DNA of 64,000 bases from Arthrobacter bambusae (GTDB lineage Bacteria; Actinomycetota; Actinomycetes; Actinomycetales; Micrococcaceae): assembly GCF_030812595.1 (NCBI RefSeq), contig NZ_JAUSSZ010000006.1:171870-235869 (forward strand), in the 5' to 3' direction. The notes beneath the pieces were generated by a model. That model worked only from the letters and a program-made list of their open reading frames with translations. It was not told the DNA's origin and did not search any database. Every line of letters begins with the position of its first letter. Within the stretch, counting starts at the first letter, position 1. Positions 38,233 to 47,512 of this stretch are shown here, piece by piece. A program made the position numbers and the translations under genes.

Positions 38233-38293
38233 GCTTTGTCCGGGCCGATGCCGGCCACCCGCTCCAAACCAGAGAACCAGAGGAACACCTGAC

Positions 38294-38866
38294 ATGACCG
38301 TCCTGCCAGTCACCATCTGGGGCGAACCCGTGCTTCACCGCCGGGCGAGCGAAGTGGAAGAGTTCGACGACGATCTGCGCACTCTGATTGCCGACATGTT
38401 TGAGACGAATGACGCAGCCAACGGCGTGGGACTGGCCGCACCCCAGGTGGGGGTCGGCAAGAGGATCTTCGTCTTCAAATACGCGAATGACGACGAAGCG
38501 CCGGACGAAGGCGTCGTGGTGAACCCGGTTCTCACCCTCTCCAAGATCCCCGGTGCCCTTCCGGATCCCGAGGAAGACATCGAAGGCTGCCTGTCATTCC
38601 CCGGGGAGCACTACCCCGTGCAGCGGGCCGAATGGGCACGAGTCCAGGGCTTCGACGGCTACGGCAAACCGGTGGATTTCGTGGCGACCGGATGGTTCGC
38701 AAGGATCATGCAGCACGAATTCGATCATCTCGACGGCAAGCTCTATGTGAACCGACTGGTTGACCGTTACGCCAAGAAGGCCATGAAGCAGGCCAAGAAG
38801 AACGGCTGGGGAGTGCCGGGCCTGAGTTGGATGCCGGGCGTCGACCCGGACCCCTTCGGACACTGA
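38294..38866 (+). CDS. def: Peptide deformylase
   Basis: Metalloenzyme that removes the formyl group from nascent N-formylmethionine. The 190-residue protein has motif 1 GVGLAAPQ, motif 2 EGCLSFPG (metal Cys) and motif 3 QHEFDHLDG (two metal His and the catalytic Glu). The Gln/Lys-rich C-terminus is typical of actinobacterial type 1. AGAGGA lies 9 nt upstream of the ATG. The GNAT-like gene follows after 3 bp, so the two are co-translated. Confidence 0.97.
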   Translation: MTVLPVTIWGEPVLHRRASEVEEFDDDLRTLIADMFETNDAANGVGLAAPQVGVGKRIFVFKYANDDEAPDEGVVVNPVLTLSKIPGALPDPEEDIEGCLSFPGEHYPVQRAEWARVQGFDGYGKPVDFVATGWFARIMQHEFDHLDGKLYVNRLVDRYAKKAMKQAKKNGWGVPGLSWMPGVDPDPFGH

Positions 38867-38869
38867 CCG

Positions 38870-39721
38870 ATGCCCGGCATGGCGCAGGACGAATTGTTCA
38901 GGCTTCTCGACATCCACGGCGAGGACGCTTCTGAGTGCGCATCGCTGCTGGGGTCGCCTCCGGGTGGCGGAACGCGGCAGGCCCTGGCTATCCTCCACAC
39001 CCGGCTGGGCGCCTTTCCAAGCGAGTCTGCCTCCGCGGATGGCTGTACGGAAACGGACTGGATCGAGGCCCTCCTGCGCTTCTCCCCTGTGGTCTACCGC
39101 CATCATCTTTCCCTTGGCATCCCGCCGGAAGCTTCGGCCGCGATCCTTGCCGATGTGGGCCTCAATCTTCGCATCAACCGACGGGTTCATGGACGCTTCG
39201 GCCTGGACACGTGGGGGTGGCTGACGCTTCACATGGCCGGAAACATCTTCCGGATCGGCCGCCTGCAATTCCATCTCGTCCCCGGCGGCGCGGGAGGCTC
39301 AGCCGCAGCAGGCGACTCTTGGGTGCTGGGGGTGCACATCCCCGAGGATGGGGGCCTCTCCCCTGACCTCGTTGACGCGAGCTTCAAGCAAGCGAGGGAG
39401 TTCTTTGACAGATACTTCCCGGACAAGGCGGTCTCCACGGCGAGCTGCGAGTCGTGGATGCTGGATCCGTACCTTGCGCAGAAGCTCCCGGACAGCAACA
39501 TCGCCGCTTTTGCCCGCCGGTTCACCTTGGACCGCTGCTCCGACGCCCCGGGCGACGCTGTCTACTTCACCTTCCGGCACCGGGGCATGGCAAACCTTGA
39601 CCGGCTCCCCCGCGAGACCTCGCTTCAGCGGGTGGTATTGGAAAGGATCGACGACGGCGGAGTCTGGCAACTTGGACACGGCCACTTGGCGCTTCCTCCA
39701 GCGCAGGCCAAGCCCGCCTGA
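38870..39721 (+). CDS. GNAT-like acyltransferase domain protein
   Basis: Protein of 283 residues. The N-terminal helical half (DELFRLLDIHG...RFSPVVYRHHLSLGIPPE) and the C-terminal GNAT-like half (MAGNIFRIGRLQFHL, SWMLDPYLAQKLPDSNIAAFARRF, LPRETSLQRVVLERI) fit the two-part acyltransferase family found in Arthrobacter, whose substrate is not known. The SWMLDPYL motif and adjacent IGRLQF strand are the best landmarks. It starts 3 bp after def. Its pairing with deformylase suggests a nascent-chain or N-terminal role, but this is inference. Confidence 0.75.
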   Translation: MPGMAQDELFRLLDIHGEDASECASLLGSPPGGGTRQALAILHTRLGAFPSESASADGCTETDWIEALLRFSPVVYRHHLSLGIPPEASAAILADVGLNLRINRRVHGRFGLDTWGWLTLHMAGNIFRIGRLQFHLVPGGAGGSAAAGDSWVLGVHIPEDGGLSPDLVDASFKQAREFFDRYFPDKAVSTASCESWMLDPYLAQKLPDSNIAAFARRFTLDRCSDAPGDAVYFTFRHRGMANLDRLPRETSLQRVVLERIDDGGVWQLGHGHLALPPAQAKPA

Positions 39722-39748
39722 CCGGGCTTGCACGCGCACTCAAGCTTG

Positions 39749-40546
39749 CTACATCGCCCTGATGGTCTGCTGACCGGGGCACGAGTCGAGGACGCGCCTC
39801 ATGGCGTCTTTCTCCGCCTGGGTGATCCAGAGCCGATAAGCGGCTTTGACGGAAACCTGCCGGGCCACGTAATGGCAACGAAAGCCTTTGTTGGCGGGCA
39901 GCCAGCTCGCTGCGTCGCTCGCGCCCTTCTTCACGTTGGCGGGACCGTCCACGGCAATGAGGTTCAGGGGATCATTGGCGAGGCTTTGGCGTTGTTTGGC
40001 AGTGAGTTGCTGGGCGCCCTTCTGCCAGGCATCCCCGAGAGCAACCACATGGTCGATCTGTACGGCCGAGCTGCTCCCGGAGCCCCGGCGGAAATGGATG
40101 TCCCGCCCGGTGTACGGCTCACGTAACTCTCCGGAAGCGATCTTGCATTTGGAGCCGGCAGTGAACTCCGCTGCCTGAAGATCCCGCCTGAGGATGTCGT
40201 TCCTGGTATCGCAGCCGTTTCGATCGACGTCGAGCCACGCCTGGCCGAATTCGTTGCGTTCGTAGTTGTCCTTGGCTGCCCGCCCCTTCACCGGAAGCGC
40301 CTCGAGGGTATCGACGGCTGAACCGACGGGTACAGGCTGCACAGCTTCCACCGGCTTCATCCAGCTCGGGTCAAAGACCGGAGCTTCAGTTACCCCATTG
40401 TCGGCGTCCTGGCCAACGGCGAACTGGCCGGTGGTGAAGAACCATCCAATGCCGGCAAGCCCACCTGCGAGGATGAGGGACACCAGCACCCAAGCCTGCC
40501 GGGACTGGCGGCGGGCACGTCGATAGGCAGCCCAGGTGCTGCTCAA
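39749..40546 (-). CDS. Membrane-anchored HNH endonuclease family protein
   Basis: About 265 residues. A positively charged head (YRRARRQSR) and one hydrophobic segment (about 18-40) make a signal anchor, so the nuclease faces outward. The DUF1524/HNH domain has IDHVVALGDAW (catalytic His), then NDPLNLIAVDGPANVKKGASDAASWLP and CHYVARQVSVK. The TTG start is preferred because AAAGGA lies 9 nt before it; a GTG 17 codons upstream has no ribosome site. A cell-surface DNase, for example for nutrient DNA or defence, is the natural reading. Confidence 0.85.
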   Translation of the reverse strand: MSSTWAAYRRARRQSRQAWVLVSLILAGGLAGIGWFFTTGQFAVGQDADNGVTEAPVFDPSWMKPVEAVQPVPVGSAVDTLEALPVKGRAAKDNYERNEFGQAWLDVDRNGCDTRNDILRRDLQAAEFTAGSKCKIASGELREPYTGRDIHFRRGSGSSSAVQIDHVVALGDAWQKGAQQLTAKQRQSLANDPLNLIAVDGPANVKKGASDAASWLPANKGFRCHYVARQVSVKAAYRLWITQAEKDAMRRVLDSCPGQQTIRAM

Positions 40547-40713
40547 GGGATTGCGTCCTTTCGGGAGGAATGCGTCCCTTGAGACTAGATGAGGCACCGA
40601 CAGTCGGCGCGGATATCCACAGTGTGGAGGACAAGTCAGGGTGTCGGAATGATCACAGCGCAGGCGAAAGACAGGCTGTTCCCGACGGACTGCGGCTCCG
40701 TTGGTGCGGCGGC

Positions 40714-40923
40714 TTACTGCTCCTTGGTGACGCGCCTCAGGTCTTCGGCTGCCAGCTCCAGAAGCGCCTCCAATTGCAGGACGCGGTCCTCGGAAATATC
40801 ACCCGCCGCGTGCGCGGCCTTGGCTTCGTCGAGCAGGCGCTGGGCTTCCTTGAGGTTGGCGCGCGCTATGTCCAGCGCGTGTTCCAAGGTTGTGTCGTGT
40901 TCCAGAATCTTTTCGCTTTCCAT
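40714..40923 (-). CDS. Small coiled-coil protein
   Basis: 69 residues, MESEKILEHDTTLEHALD and a long Ala/Leu/Glu-rich helix to LRRVTKEQ. The heptad-like pattern suggests an all-helical protein. It superficially resembles exonuclease VII small subunit but lacks that family's signature. Codon use is like the neighbours. It stands alone between the HNH gene and gap on the same strand. Function unknown. Confidence 0.6.
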   Translation of the reverse strand: MESEKILEHDTTLEHALDIARANLKEAQRLLDEAKAAHAAGDISEDRVLQLEALLELAAEDLRRVTKEQ

Positions 40924-41009
40924 GCGTCCATTCTGGTCAGGTTTCCCGGCTGATACCAGCGCATCAGCCGGGAAACCCCTGTGTCTTTCCTGGCTCCGGC
41001 CGGGGCCGG

Positions 41010-42506
41010 CTAGACGCCGGCGGGTTCCAACGTTGCCTTGGGTTCAAGGTTCACGGGGACACCGCGTGCCGGGAACGACGGCGGGTTCACGCCGGCCATT
41101 TCTTCCATGACGCGCACTACCTGGCAGGAGTAGCCGAATTCGTTGTCGTACCAGACATAGACCACGAGGTTCTTGTCGTTGGCGATGGTGGCCAGGCCGT
41201 CCACGATGCCTGCGCGGCGGGAGCCGACAAAGTCAGTGGAGACGACCTCCGGCGAGTCGATGAAGTCGATCTGCTTCCGCAGCTCCGAGTGCAGGGACAT
41301 CTCGCGAAGGTAGTTGTTGACCTCGTCCTTTGTGGTTCCCTTTTCAAGGTTCAGGTTCAGGATGGCCATCGACACGTCCGGCGTGGGGACCCGGATCGCG
41401 TTGCCAGTCAGCTTGCCCTGCAGTTCCGGAAGAGCCTTCGCCACGGCCTTGGCCGCACCTGTTTCGGTGATGACCATGTTCAGGGCAGCGGAGCGTCCGC
41501 GGCGGTCGCCCTTGTGGAAGTTGTCAATCAGGTTCTGGTCGTTCGTGAACGAGTGCACGGTTTCCACGTGGCCGTGGATAACGCCGAACTTGTCGTTGAG
41601 TGCCTTGAGCACCGGGGTGATGGCGTTGGTGGTGCAGGAAGCCGCCGTGACGATCTTGTCCGAGTCCTCGATGGAGGAGTGGTTGATGCCGTGGACGATG
41701 TTCTTCAGGTCGCCCTTGCCCGGAGCCGTGAGCAGCACGCGCGCCACACCTTTGCTCTGCAGGTGCTGGGACAGGCCTTCGGCGTCGCGCCACCGGCCGG
41801 TGTTATCGACCACCAGGGCATCCTTGATGCCGTAGGCCGTGTAATCAACAGTGGAGGGGTTGTCCGAGTAGATCACCTGGATCTGGACACCGTTGGCCGT
41901 AATCGTGTTGGCGGCCTCGTCCACGCGGATGGTGCCTTCGAAAGAACCGTGCACCGAGTCGCGGCGCAGCAGACTGGCACGCTTGACGAGGTCGTTCTCG
42001 GCGCCCTTGCGGACCACGATCGCCCGCAGGCGCAGTCCGTGGCCGCCTCCGGCCTTTTCGATCAGGAGACGGGCCAGCAGGCGGCCGATGCGGCCGAAAC
42101 CATAAAGTACGACGTCGGTGCTGGTCCGGTCGTCCGCGCCGCGGCGCCCTACGACCTCGGCGAGTTCGGCGCGGAGGAAGTCTTCCAGGGGCGTGCCCGC
42201 GGCCTCGGCCTTGTACTTCTCGTTCAGGCGGGCGATGTCGATCGCGGCGGCACCGAGGTCGAGTTCGGCAAGGATGTTGAGCAGCGGGGCGGTTTCTTCG
42301 AGCAGGAGCTCGTCCTTGCTCATCCGACGCGCAAAACGGTGGGCTTTCAGGATGTTCATCGACGACTTGTTGATGAGGCTGCGCCCGTGGATGCTCGTCA
42401 CCACGTTGTTTTCACGGTACAGCCGGCCGATCACCGGAATCATGGCCTCGGCCAGCGCTTCGCGGCCCATCCACGTATCAAGACAAGAATCTGATGACTG
42501 GCTCAC
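41010..42506 (-). CDS. Glyceraldehyde-3-phosphate dehydrogenase, long GapB-type form
   Basis: Converts glyceraldehyde 3-phosphate to 1,3-bisphosphoglycerate and back. The 498-residue protein has an N-terminal extension of about 130 residues before the Rossmann motif YGFGRIGR (136) and the catalytic Cys291 in SCTTNAITP. Length and architecture match corynebacterial GapB, a mainly gluconeogenic, NADP-tolerant enzyme, as remembered. The GTG start has AGGAAGG 7 nt upstream. It stands alone, divergent from nothing close. A glycolytic GapA must be elsewhere. Confidence 0.92.
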   Translation of the reverse strand: MSQSSDSCLDTWMGREALAEAMIPVIGRLYRENNVVTSIHGRSLINKSSMNILKAHRFARRMSKDELLLEETAPLLNILAELDLGAAAIDIARLNEKYKAEAAGTPLEDFLRAELAEVVGRRGADDRTSTDVVLYGFGRIGRLLARLLIEKAGGGHGLRLRAIVVRKGAENDLVKRASLLRRDSVHGSFEGTIRVDEAANTITANGVQIQVIYSDNPSTVDYTAYGIKDALVVDNTGRWRDAEGLSQHLQSKGVARVLLTAPGKGDLKNIVHGINHSSIEDSDKIVTAASCTTNAITPVLKALNDKFGVIHGHVETVHSFTNDQNLIDNFHKGDRRGRSAALNMVITETGAAKAVAKALPELQGKLTGNAIRVPTPDVSMAILNLNLEKGTTKDEVNNYLREMSLHSELRKQIDFIDSPEVVSTDFVGSRRAGIVDGLATIANDKNLVVYVWYDNEFGYSCQVVRVMEEMAGVNPPSFPARGVPVNLEPKATLEPAGV

Positions 42507-42634
42507 AGAACTACCTTCCTAGTGTCAGCTACATACGTCCTCGTACGTAGATGGCGGCCGCCCGGAGTAATCCTGCGGCACTGGCATCGGCGGGACTTCG
42601 GTCTGCCCGGACACCTCGAACGCTACAAAGAAAA

Positions 42635-42664
42635 ACCGCCGGCTGCGGACGCAGAACCGGCGGT
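42635..42664 (-). terminator. Intrinsic terminator of the RNase P RNA
   Basis: On the leftward strand ACCGCCGG and CCGGCGGT form the stem, followed directly by TTTTTCTTT. It lies about 90 nt beyond the mature 3' end, so the primary transcript would have a trailer. Confidence 0.85.
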
Positions 42665-42752
42665 GGAACCTCTACGTTCACTATCCATTCTAAGGTCCGG
42701 CACCCGAAGCCTTGGCCGCCGTATTGCGTGAAATCACTCACACAAGGCTGAG

Positions 42753-43146
42753 GGATGGGTTGACCGATACGCCGGGTTCTGTCCTCCCGCGCCGTTGCCG
42801 GCGAAGGAGTGGCGACCATCCATCTACGAACGCCGTTACCGACGCCCTCCAGCGGCCTACCCGGACACTCGGGCGAGCAGCCCTCGATCGTGTCCTGTCT
42901 GGCCTTGCTCCGGGTGGGGTTTACCTAGCCTTCCTGGTCACCCAGGAAGCTGGTGGTCTCTTACACCGCCGTTTCACCCTTACCTGCTGCCCGCATGTGC
43001 TGGCACGCGCGGGCGCAGGCGGTCTGTTCTCTGTGGCACTGGCCTGCGGGTTACCCCGAGTGGGCGTTACCCACCACCCTGCCCTGTGGAGCCCGGACGT
43101 TCCTCGAGCCACTCACGTGGCGCGCGGCCGCCTAGTCAACCCATCC
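42753..43146 (-). ncRNA. rnpB: RNase P RNA (type A)
   Basis: Catalytic RNA that trims tRNA 5' leaders. Leftward, the transcript starts with GGATGGGTTGAC and ends with its exact complement, closing P1. Between are the universal GAGGAACGTCCGGGCTCCACA, AGGGTGGTGGGTAACGCCCAC, GGGTGAAACGGCGGTGTAAGAG and the 3' AGAACCCGGCGTATCGGTCAACC elements. Length is about 394 nt. A TAGACT box lies just upstream (about 43156-43161). Confidence 0.96.
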
Positions 43147-43210
43147 GCCCTATAGTCTACCGGCGCAGGGCTCTGCACCCGGACCAGTCAATGGGTCCCG
43201 GCATTGACGC

Positions 43211-43216
43211 TAATAT
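43211..43216 (+). promoter_or_regulatory. Leaderless promoter (-10) of yaaA
   Basis: TAATAT is 6 nt before the GTG at 43223. Confidence 0.65.
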
Positions 43217-43222
43217 CGACTG

Positions 43223-43993
43223 GTGCTGATTCTCCTTCCGCCTTCCGAAGGCAAAACTCCCGCCGTCCGGGGCCCCGCCGTCGACTGGGAGTCGCTGAGC
43301 TTTCCGGAACTGAACAGCTACCGTGCGAAGGTACTGGACGCGCTTGGCCTCGTCAGCGCGCACGAGGACGCACTGGCCCTGCTGGGGGTCGGAGCGTCCC
43401 TTCGGGACGACGTCGAACGAAATACCCGGCTCCACGCCGAACCCGCAGCCCCGGCCCACCAGGTTTATTCGGGTGTCCTCTACGACGCGCTCGGCTACAA
43501 AACCCTGACCCCGGCGCAGCGCCGCAAGGCGGTGGAGTCGATCCTCGTGGTGTCCGCCCTGTGGGGCGCCATCGGCTTCGGCGACCGAGTGCCCGCCTAC
43601 CGTTTGTCCATGGGAACTGCACTGCCCGACGTCGGGCGCCTCGCGTCGTTCTGGAAGCCGCAGCTTGCGGAGGTACTCGCCTCGCGGGTTGAGGGCGAAC
43701 TGTTGGTGGACTGCCGTTCCAGCACCTACGCCGCGGCGTGGGCTCCGCCTGCGGCGCAGACGGTTTCCGTCAATGTCTTTTCCGAGTCCAATGGCAAACG
43801 CACCGTCGTCAGCCACTTCGCCAAGCACACCCGAGGCGAGCTGGCCCGGCACTTGCTGAGCCGTCGGGGCAAGGCGCCGGAGACGCCCGAACAGCTACTC
43901 AAGGCCGCGTCCGAAATCTGGACAGCGGAGTTGACGAAGGGCACGGCGCGCAAGCCGCACACCCTCAGCATCATCCTCCCGGGGACTGCTTAG
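43223..43993 (+). CDS. yaaA: Peroxide stress protein YaaA family
   Basis: DUF328/UPF0246 protein of 256 residues; E. coli YaaA lowers free iron during peroxide stress. Landmarks are the N-terminal VLILLPPSEGKT, a YSGVLYDALGY region, ALWGAIGFGDRVPAYRLSMGT and SHFAKHTRGELARHLL. The GTG is chosen because a -10 sits 6 nt upstream. Its stop overlaps by 3 bp the stop of the convergent zinc-ribbon gene. Confidence 0.9.
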   Translation: MLILLPPSEGKTPAVRGPAVDWESLSFPELNSYRAKVLDALGLVSAHEDALALLGVGASLRDDVERNTRLHAEPAAPAHQVYSGVLYDALGYKTLTPAQRRKAVESILVVSALWGAIGFGDRVPAYRLSMGTALPDVGRLASFWKPQLAEVLASRVEGELLVDCRSSTYAAAWAPPAAQTVSVNVFSESNGKRTVVSHFAKHTRGELARHLLSRRGKAPETPEQLLKAASEIWTAELTKGTARKPHTLSIILPGTA

Positions 43994-44727
43994 TTCCACT
44001 CGGCGGAGCGCACCAGGATGCAGCCGGAATCGGGGCAGAACACGATTTCGTCCTCCGCAGCGGCCTTGACCTCGGCAAGGTCGCCGGGGCTGAGCGTCAT
44101 CCCTGAGCCTTCGGACTTGCCGTGGAACAGCCTTGCGGCCCCTACACCGCGCTTGGCCAGGGTCTTTTCGTAGATTGCCAGCATCCCGGCGTCGAGCCCT
44201 TCGGCGAAGCTTGTCCGCTGCGCGCGTACTTCGGTCTCTTCGGCAACAAGCTCGGCGATCGCGGTGTCCAGTTCGGCACGGATCACCGAGAAGGAACCCT
44301 GGATGTCATCGACAATCTGCTGTTGCGCGGCTTGCCGCTCCCTGAGCCCGTCCAAGCGTTCCAGGATTTCAAGCTCCACATCTTCAAGGTCCGAGCGGCG
44401 CTTGTTCAGTGACGCGATGTCGCTTTGCAGCGCAACGAGGTCCTTGGAAAGTCCGGTGCCGCTGTTCAGCCTCGCTTCGTCCCGCTCAATGCGGCTAGCC
44501 ACTTGCTCGACGTCCGCCTCTGACCTGCGCAGCTCTGTTTCGGCGTCATGGACGGCAAGTTTCGCGGTCCCGAGCGCCCCGTTTGCCACGCTGAGGGCGT
44601 CCTGAAGATCGGTGATGCGGGGATCAGACTCCAAAGTGCGGCGGCGGTTCGCCAAGGATTTGAGCTTCGCATCCAACCCCTGCAGTTCGAGCAATTTCAA
44701 CTGTTCCGCCGGTGCTGCCTTGGCCAC
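43990..44727 (-). CDS. Zinc-ribbon (DUF164-type) coiled-coil protein
   Basis: 245 residues, mostly two long antiparallel helices (residues 5-170), then a C-terminal ribbon. Homologues such as Rv2229c bind zinc with four cysteines. Here the first pair is absent (RLFHGKSEGSGMTLS) and the second reads CPDSGCILV, so normal zinc binding is unlikely. It is the partner of the upstream Nif3 gene, as in mycobacteria. Function unknown. Confidence 0.85.
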   Translation of the reverse strand: MAKAAPAEQLKLLELQGLDAKLKSLANRRRTLESDPRITDLQDALSVANGALGTAKLAVHDAETELRRSEADVEQVASRIERDEARLNSGTGLSKDLVALQSDIASLNKRRSDLEDVELEILERLDGLRERQAAQQQIVDDIQGSFSVIRAELDTAIAELVAEETEVRAQRTSFAEGLDAGMLAIYEKTLAKRGVGAARLFHGKSEGSGMTLSPGDLAEVKAAAEDEIVFCPDSGCILVRSAEWN

Positions 44728-44859
44728 GCTTACCTCCGCTTGATCGAGCCGGGGTTGATAGTCTGCCCCGGCCAGGCCTGGGGCCTGCTTGTGTCGACTC
44801 TAGCGCCTAACGTGCTTGCCTGCCTCGCTACATCCCACCGGCGCCCTCGCCCGCCGGTA

Positions 44860-45771
44860 TTAGCCGGGAGTCAGAATGAAGTCCCAAGGATCGCTGTTGG
44901 TGGAAGCCACCCGGATTTCGACGTCGTGGCCCTGGTCCGCGAGCACGTTGCCGAGCGCTTCGGCCGCGGCGGGCAGCCAGAGCCACTCGCTCGCGAAATG
45001 CGATACGTCAACGAGGTACGGCCTGCCGTCAACCGCGGATTCGCGGGCTTCGGACGCCGGGTGGTGCCGCATATCCGCGGTCACATAGATATCCGCCTGG
45101 CTCGCGCGGACGGCCTCGAAAAGGCTGTCTCCGGCTCCGCCGCAAACAGCGACGCGGCGCACCAGGCCATCCTTGTCCCCGGCAACCCGTACGCCACCGG
45201 CCACTGAGGGCAGGACCTCGAACACACGCGCCGCGAATTCTCCCAGGGTCATGAGCTCGGGCAGGTCGCCGACCCGGCCGATCCCCTCTTCCGGCAGGCC
45301 GTGCGCGGCAGGAGCTAGCGGGACAACGTTGTCCAGCCCGAACGCGTCGGCGAGGACATCCGAAACGCCACCGACGGCGGAGTCCCCGTTGGTGTGCACG
45401 GTCAGCAGCCCGGTGCCTGACTCAATGAGCCGGTGGACAGCCAGGCCCTTGGCGCTCGTGGCAGCAACGGAGGAGACGCCCTTGAGCAGCAAAGGATGGT
45501 GGGTCACGAGGAGCTCGGCGCCCCATTCGATCGCTTCTTCAATAGCGGCGAGGGTCGGATCCACAGCGAACATGACTTTGGTGACGGTGGCGGTTGGTCT
45601 TCCGACCACCAGGCCGACCTCGTCCCAATCCTCTGCGAGCGATTCCGGCCAGAGCTCCTCCACAGCCAAGAGGACCTGACCGAGTGTCGGGGTACCGGGC
45701 GTCCCGGCTGCACCGTTCTCCGGTTCTTCGCCGGATCCTGTATCTGCAACCGGGGTGTTCACAGCTTCCAT
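44860..45771 (-). CDS. Nif3-like dinuclear metal-centre protein (DUF34)
   Basis: 303 residues, a toroidal hexamer family with two metals. The metal ligands are visible: THHPLLLKG, HTNGD and DVSHFASE. GTP cyclohydrolase 1 type 2 is an old name for this family but the reaction is not certain. An Ala/Glu/Pro-rich head of about 28 residues precedes the core. It is upstream of the zinc-ribbon gene on the same strand, and its start faces msrA. Confidence 0.92.
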   Translation of the reverse strand: MEAVNTPVADTGSGEEPENGAAGTPGTPTLGQVLLAVEELWPESLAEDWDEVGLVVGRPTATVTKVMFAVDPTLAAIEEAIEWGAELLVTHHPLLLKGVSSVAATSAKGLAVHRLIESGTGLLTVHTNGDSAVGGVSDVLADAFGLDNVVPLAPAAHGLPEEGIGRVGDLPELMTLGEFAARVFEVLPSVAGGVRVAGDKDGLVRRVAVCGGAGDSLFEAVRASQADIYVTADMRHHPASEARESAVDGRPYLVDVSHFASEWLWLPAAAEALGNVLADQGHDVEIRVASTNSDPWDFILTPG

Positions 45772-45917
45772 GCATTACATTCTTGCGCATCAGGCGGCCA
45801 AGACGCGCTAGCGGCTGCCGGACTGTTTAGGATCCCTGCCAGCCCCCGGGCCTGTGCCGTCACAGTCCCGTAAGGTTGTGCGGGAATCATCCAGGGCTCC
45901 CGGCCATTGAAGAGATC

Positions 45918-46442
45918 ATGAAAACTTTTGTACTTGGCGGAGGCTGCTTCTGGTGCCTTGACGCCGTCTACCAGAAAACCAAGGGCGTCAGCTCCGTGGT
46001 TTCCGGCTACACAGGGGGCCACATCCGCAACCCTGACTATTACGATGTCTGCTCCGGAATGACGGGGCACGCGGAGGTCGTCGCCGTGACCTTCGACGAG
46101 GACATCATCCCGGCGGACATCATCCTGGACATGTTCTTCGCCCTGCACGATCCCACCACCCTCAACCGCCAGGGCTACGACGTCGGTACCCAGTACCGTT
46201 CCTCGATGTTCTATACCACCACCGAAGAAAAGATCCTCTTCGAGGAAGCCATCCTCCGGAACCAGAAACTGTGGTCCAAGCCGATTGTGACCGAGGTGAG
46301 CAGGCTGCCGGAATTCTACGAAGCGGAGTCGGTCCACCAGAACTACTACGCCAAGTTTCCCGAGCAAGGCTATTGCCAGGTCATCATCAACCCCAAGCTC
46401 GCCAAGGCCCGGAAATATTACTCTTCGTGGCTCCGCGCGTAG
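45918..46442 (+). CDS. msrA: Peptide methionine sulfoxide reductase A
   Basis: Repairs the S epimer of methionine sulfoxide. The 174-residue protein has the catalytic GGGCFWCLDAVYQ at Cys10 and SGYTGGH, DPTTLNRQGYDVGTQYRS and the C-terminal EGYC-type EQGYCQVIINPK that carries the resolving Cys. AAGAG lies 3 nt before the ATG; a GTG 14 codons earlier is not needed. Confidence 0.95.
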   Translation: MKTFVLGGGCFWCLDAVYQKTKGVSSVVSGYTGGHIRNPDYYDVCSGMTGHAEVVAVTFDEDIIPADIILDMFFALHDPTTLNRQGYDVGTQYRSSMFYTTTEEKILFEEAILRNQKLWSKPIVTEVSRLPEFYEAESVHQNYYAKFPEQGYCQVIINPKLAKARKYYSSWLRA

Positions 46443-46526
46443 CAGCGTGTAGCACCGCTCGTTAGGCTGACCTCAGCAATAGCTATTTCAGCGAATCCAC
46501 AGAATCCAGAGAATAGGCACGATTAC

Positions 46527-47462
46527 ATGGCACGGATCTACGACGACGTCACCCAGCTGATCGGCGGAACCCCCCTGGTCCGCTTGAACAGGCTCACGGA
46601 AGGCTTGGACGCCACAGTTGCCGTGAAGCTGGAGTTCTACAACCCCGCCAACAGCGTCAAGGACCGTATCGGCGTGGCCATCATCGACGCCGCCGAGAAG
46701 TCCGGTGCACTGAAGCCGGGCGGCACCATCGTCGAGGGAACCTCCGGCAACACCGGCATCGCCTTGGCCTTGGTCGGCGCGGCTCGCGGCTACAAGGTCA
46801 TCCTGACCATGCCGGAAACCATGTCCACCGAACGCCGCGTCATGCTGCGCGCCTACGGTGCCGAGATCGTCCTGACCCCGGGTTCCGAAGGCATGCGCGG
46901 CGCCGTCGAAAAGGCGCAGGAGATCGTCGCCAACACGGAGAACTCCATCTGGGCACAGCAGTTCGCGAACGAGGCGAACCCGGCCATCCACCGTTCCACC
47001 ACCGCCGAGGAAATCTGGGCGGATACCGAAGGCGGCGTGGACATCTTCGTCGGCGGCGTCGGCACGGGCGGAACCATCACCGGCGTCGGGCAGGTCCTGA
47101 AGGAGCGCAAGCCCGAAATCCAGGTTGTGGCCGTTGAGCCGAAGGACTCCCCGATCCTGAACGGCGGAACGCCCGGACCCCACAAGATCCAGGGCCTCGG
47201 CGCGAACTTCGTCCCGGAAATCCTCGATACCAACGTCTACGACGAGGTCCTCGACGCAACCCTCGAGGATTCGGTGGCCACCGCGCGCGCCCTCGGCACC
47301 AAGGAAGGCATCCTGGGCGGTATCTCTGCCGGTGCGGCCGTTTGGGGCGCCCTGGAGCTCGCGAAGCGTCCGGAGAACAAGGACAAGCTCATCGTGGCAA
47401 TCGTTCCCGACTTCGGCGAACGTTACATCTCCACCGTTCTTTTTGACGACATTCGCGGCTGA
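46527..47462 (+). CDS. cysK: Cysteine synthase A
   Basis: PLP enzyme that makes cysteine from O-acetylserine and sulfide. The 311-residue protein has the PLP Lys45 in NSVKDRIG, the substrate loop TSGNTGIAL and the phosphate loop GTGGTITG. Its C-terminus does not end in a clear Ile for CysE docking (DDIRG), so complex formation may differ. cysE follows by 50 bp. Confidence 0.96.
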   Translation: MARIYDDVTQLIGGTPLVRLNRLTEGLDATVAVKLEFYNPANSVKDRIGVAIIDAAEKSGALKPGGTIVEGTSGNTGIALALVGAARGYKVILTMPETMSTERRVMLRAYGAEIVLTPGSEGMRGAVEKAQEIVANTENSIWAQQFANEANPAIHRSTTAEEIWADTEGGVDIFVGGVGTGGTITGVGQVLKERKPEIQVVAVEPKDSPILNGGTPGPHKIQGLGANFVPEILDTNVYDEVLDATLEDSVATARALGTKEGILGGISAGAAVWGALELAKRPENKDKLIVAIVPDFGERYISTVLFDDIRG

Positions 47463-47512
47463 TTGCGGACTCCGCGCAACCGCTTTCTTCCCTTTCCTGT
47501 AGAAAGGTCTTT

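Noticed and set aside
40890..42494. 534-codon frame opposite the GAPDH gene
   Set aside because: Shadow frame without homology.
42520..42552. CTACATACG/CGTACGTAG inverted repeat before the GAPDH gene
   Set aside because: Contains mismatches and sits in the leader; a regulatory role is possible but unsupported.
42753..43155. Open frames across the RNase P RNA
   Set aside because: The RNA motifs and P1 closure explain the stretch fully.
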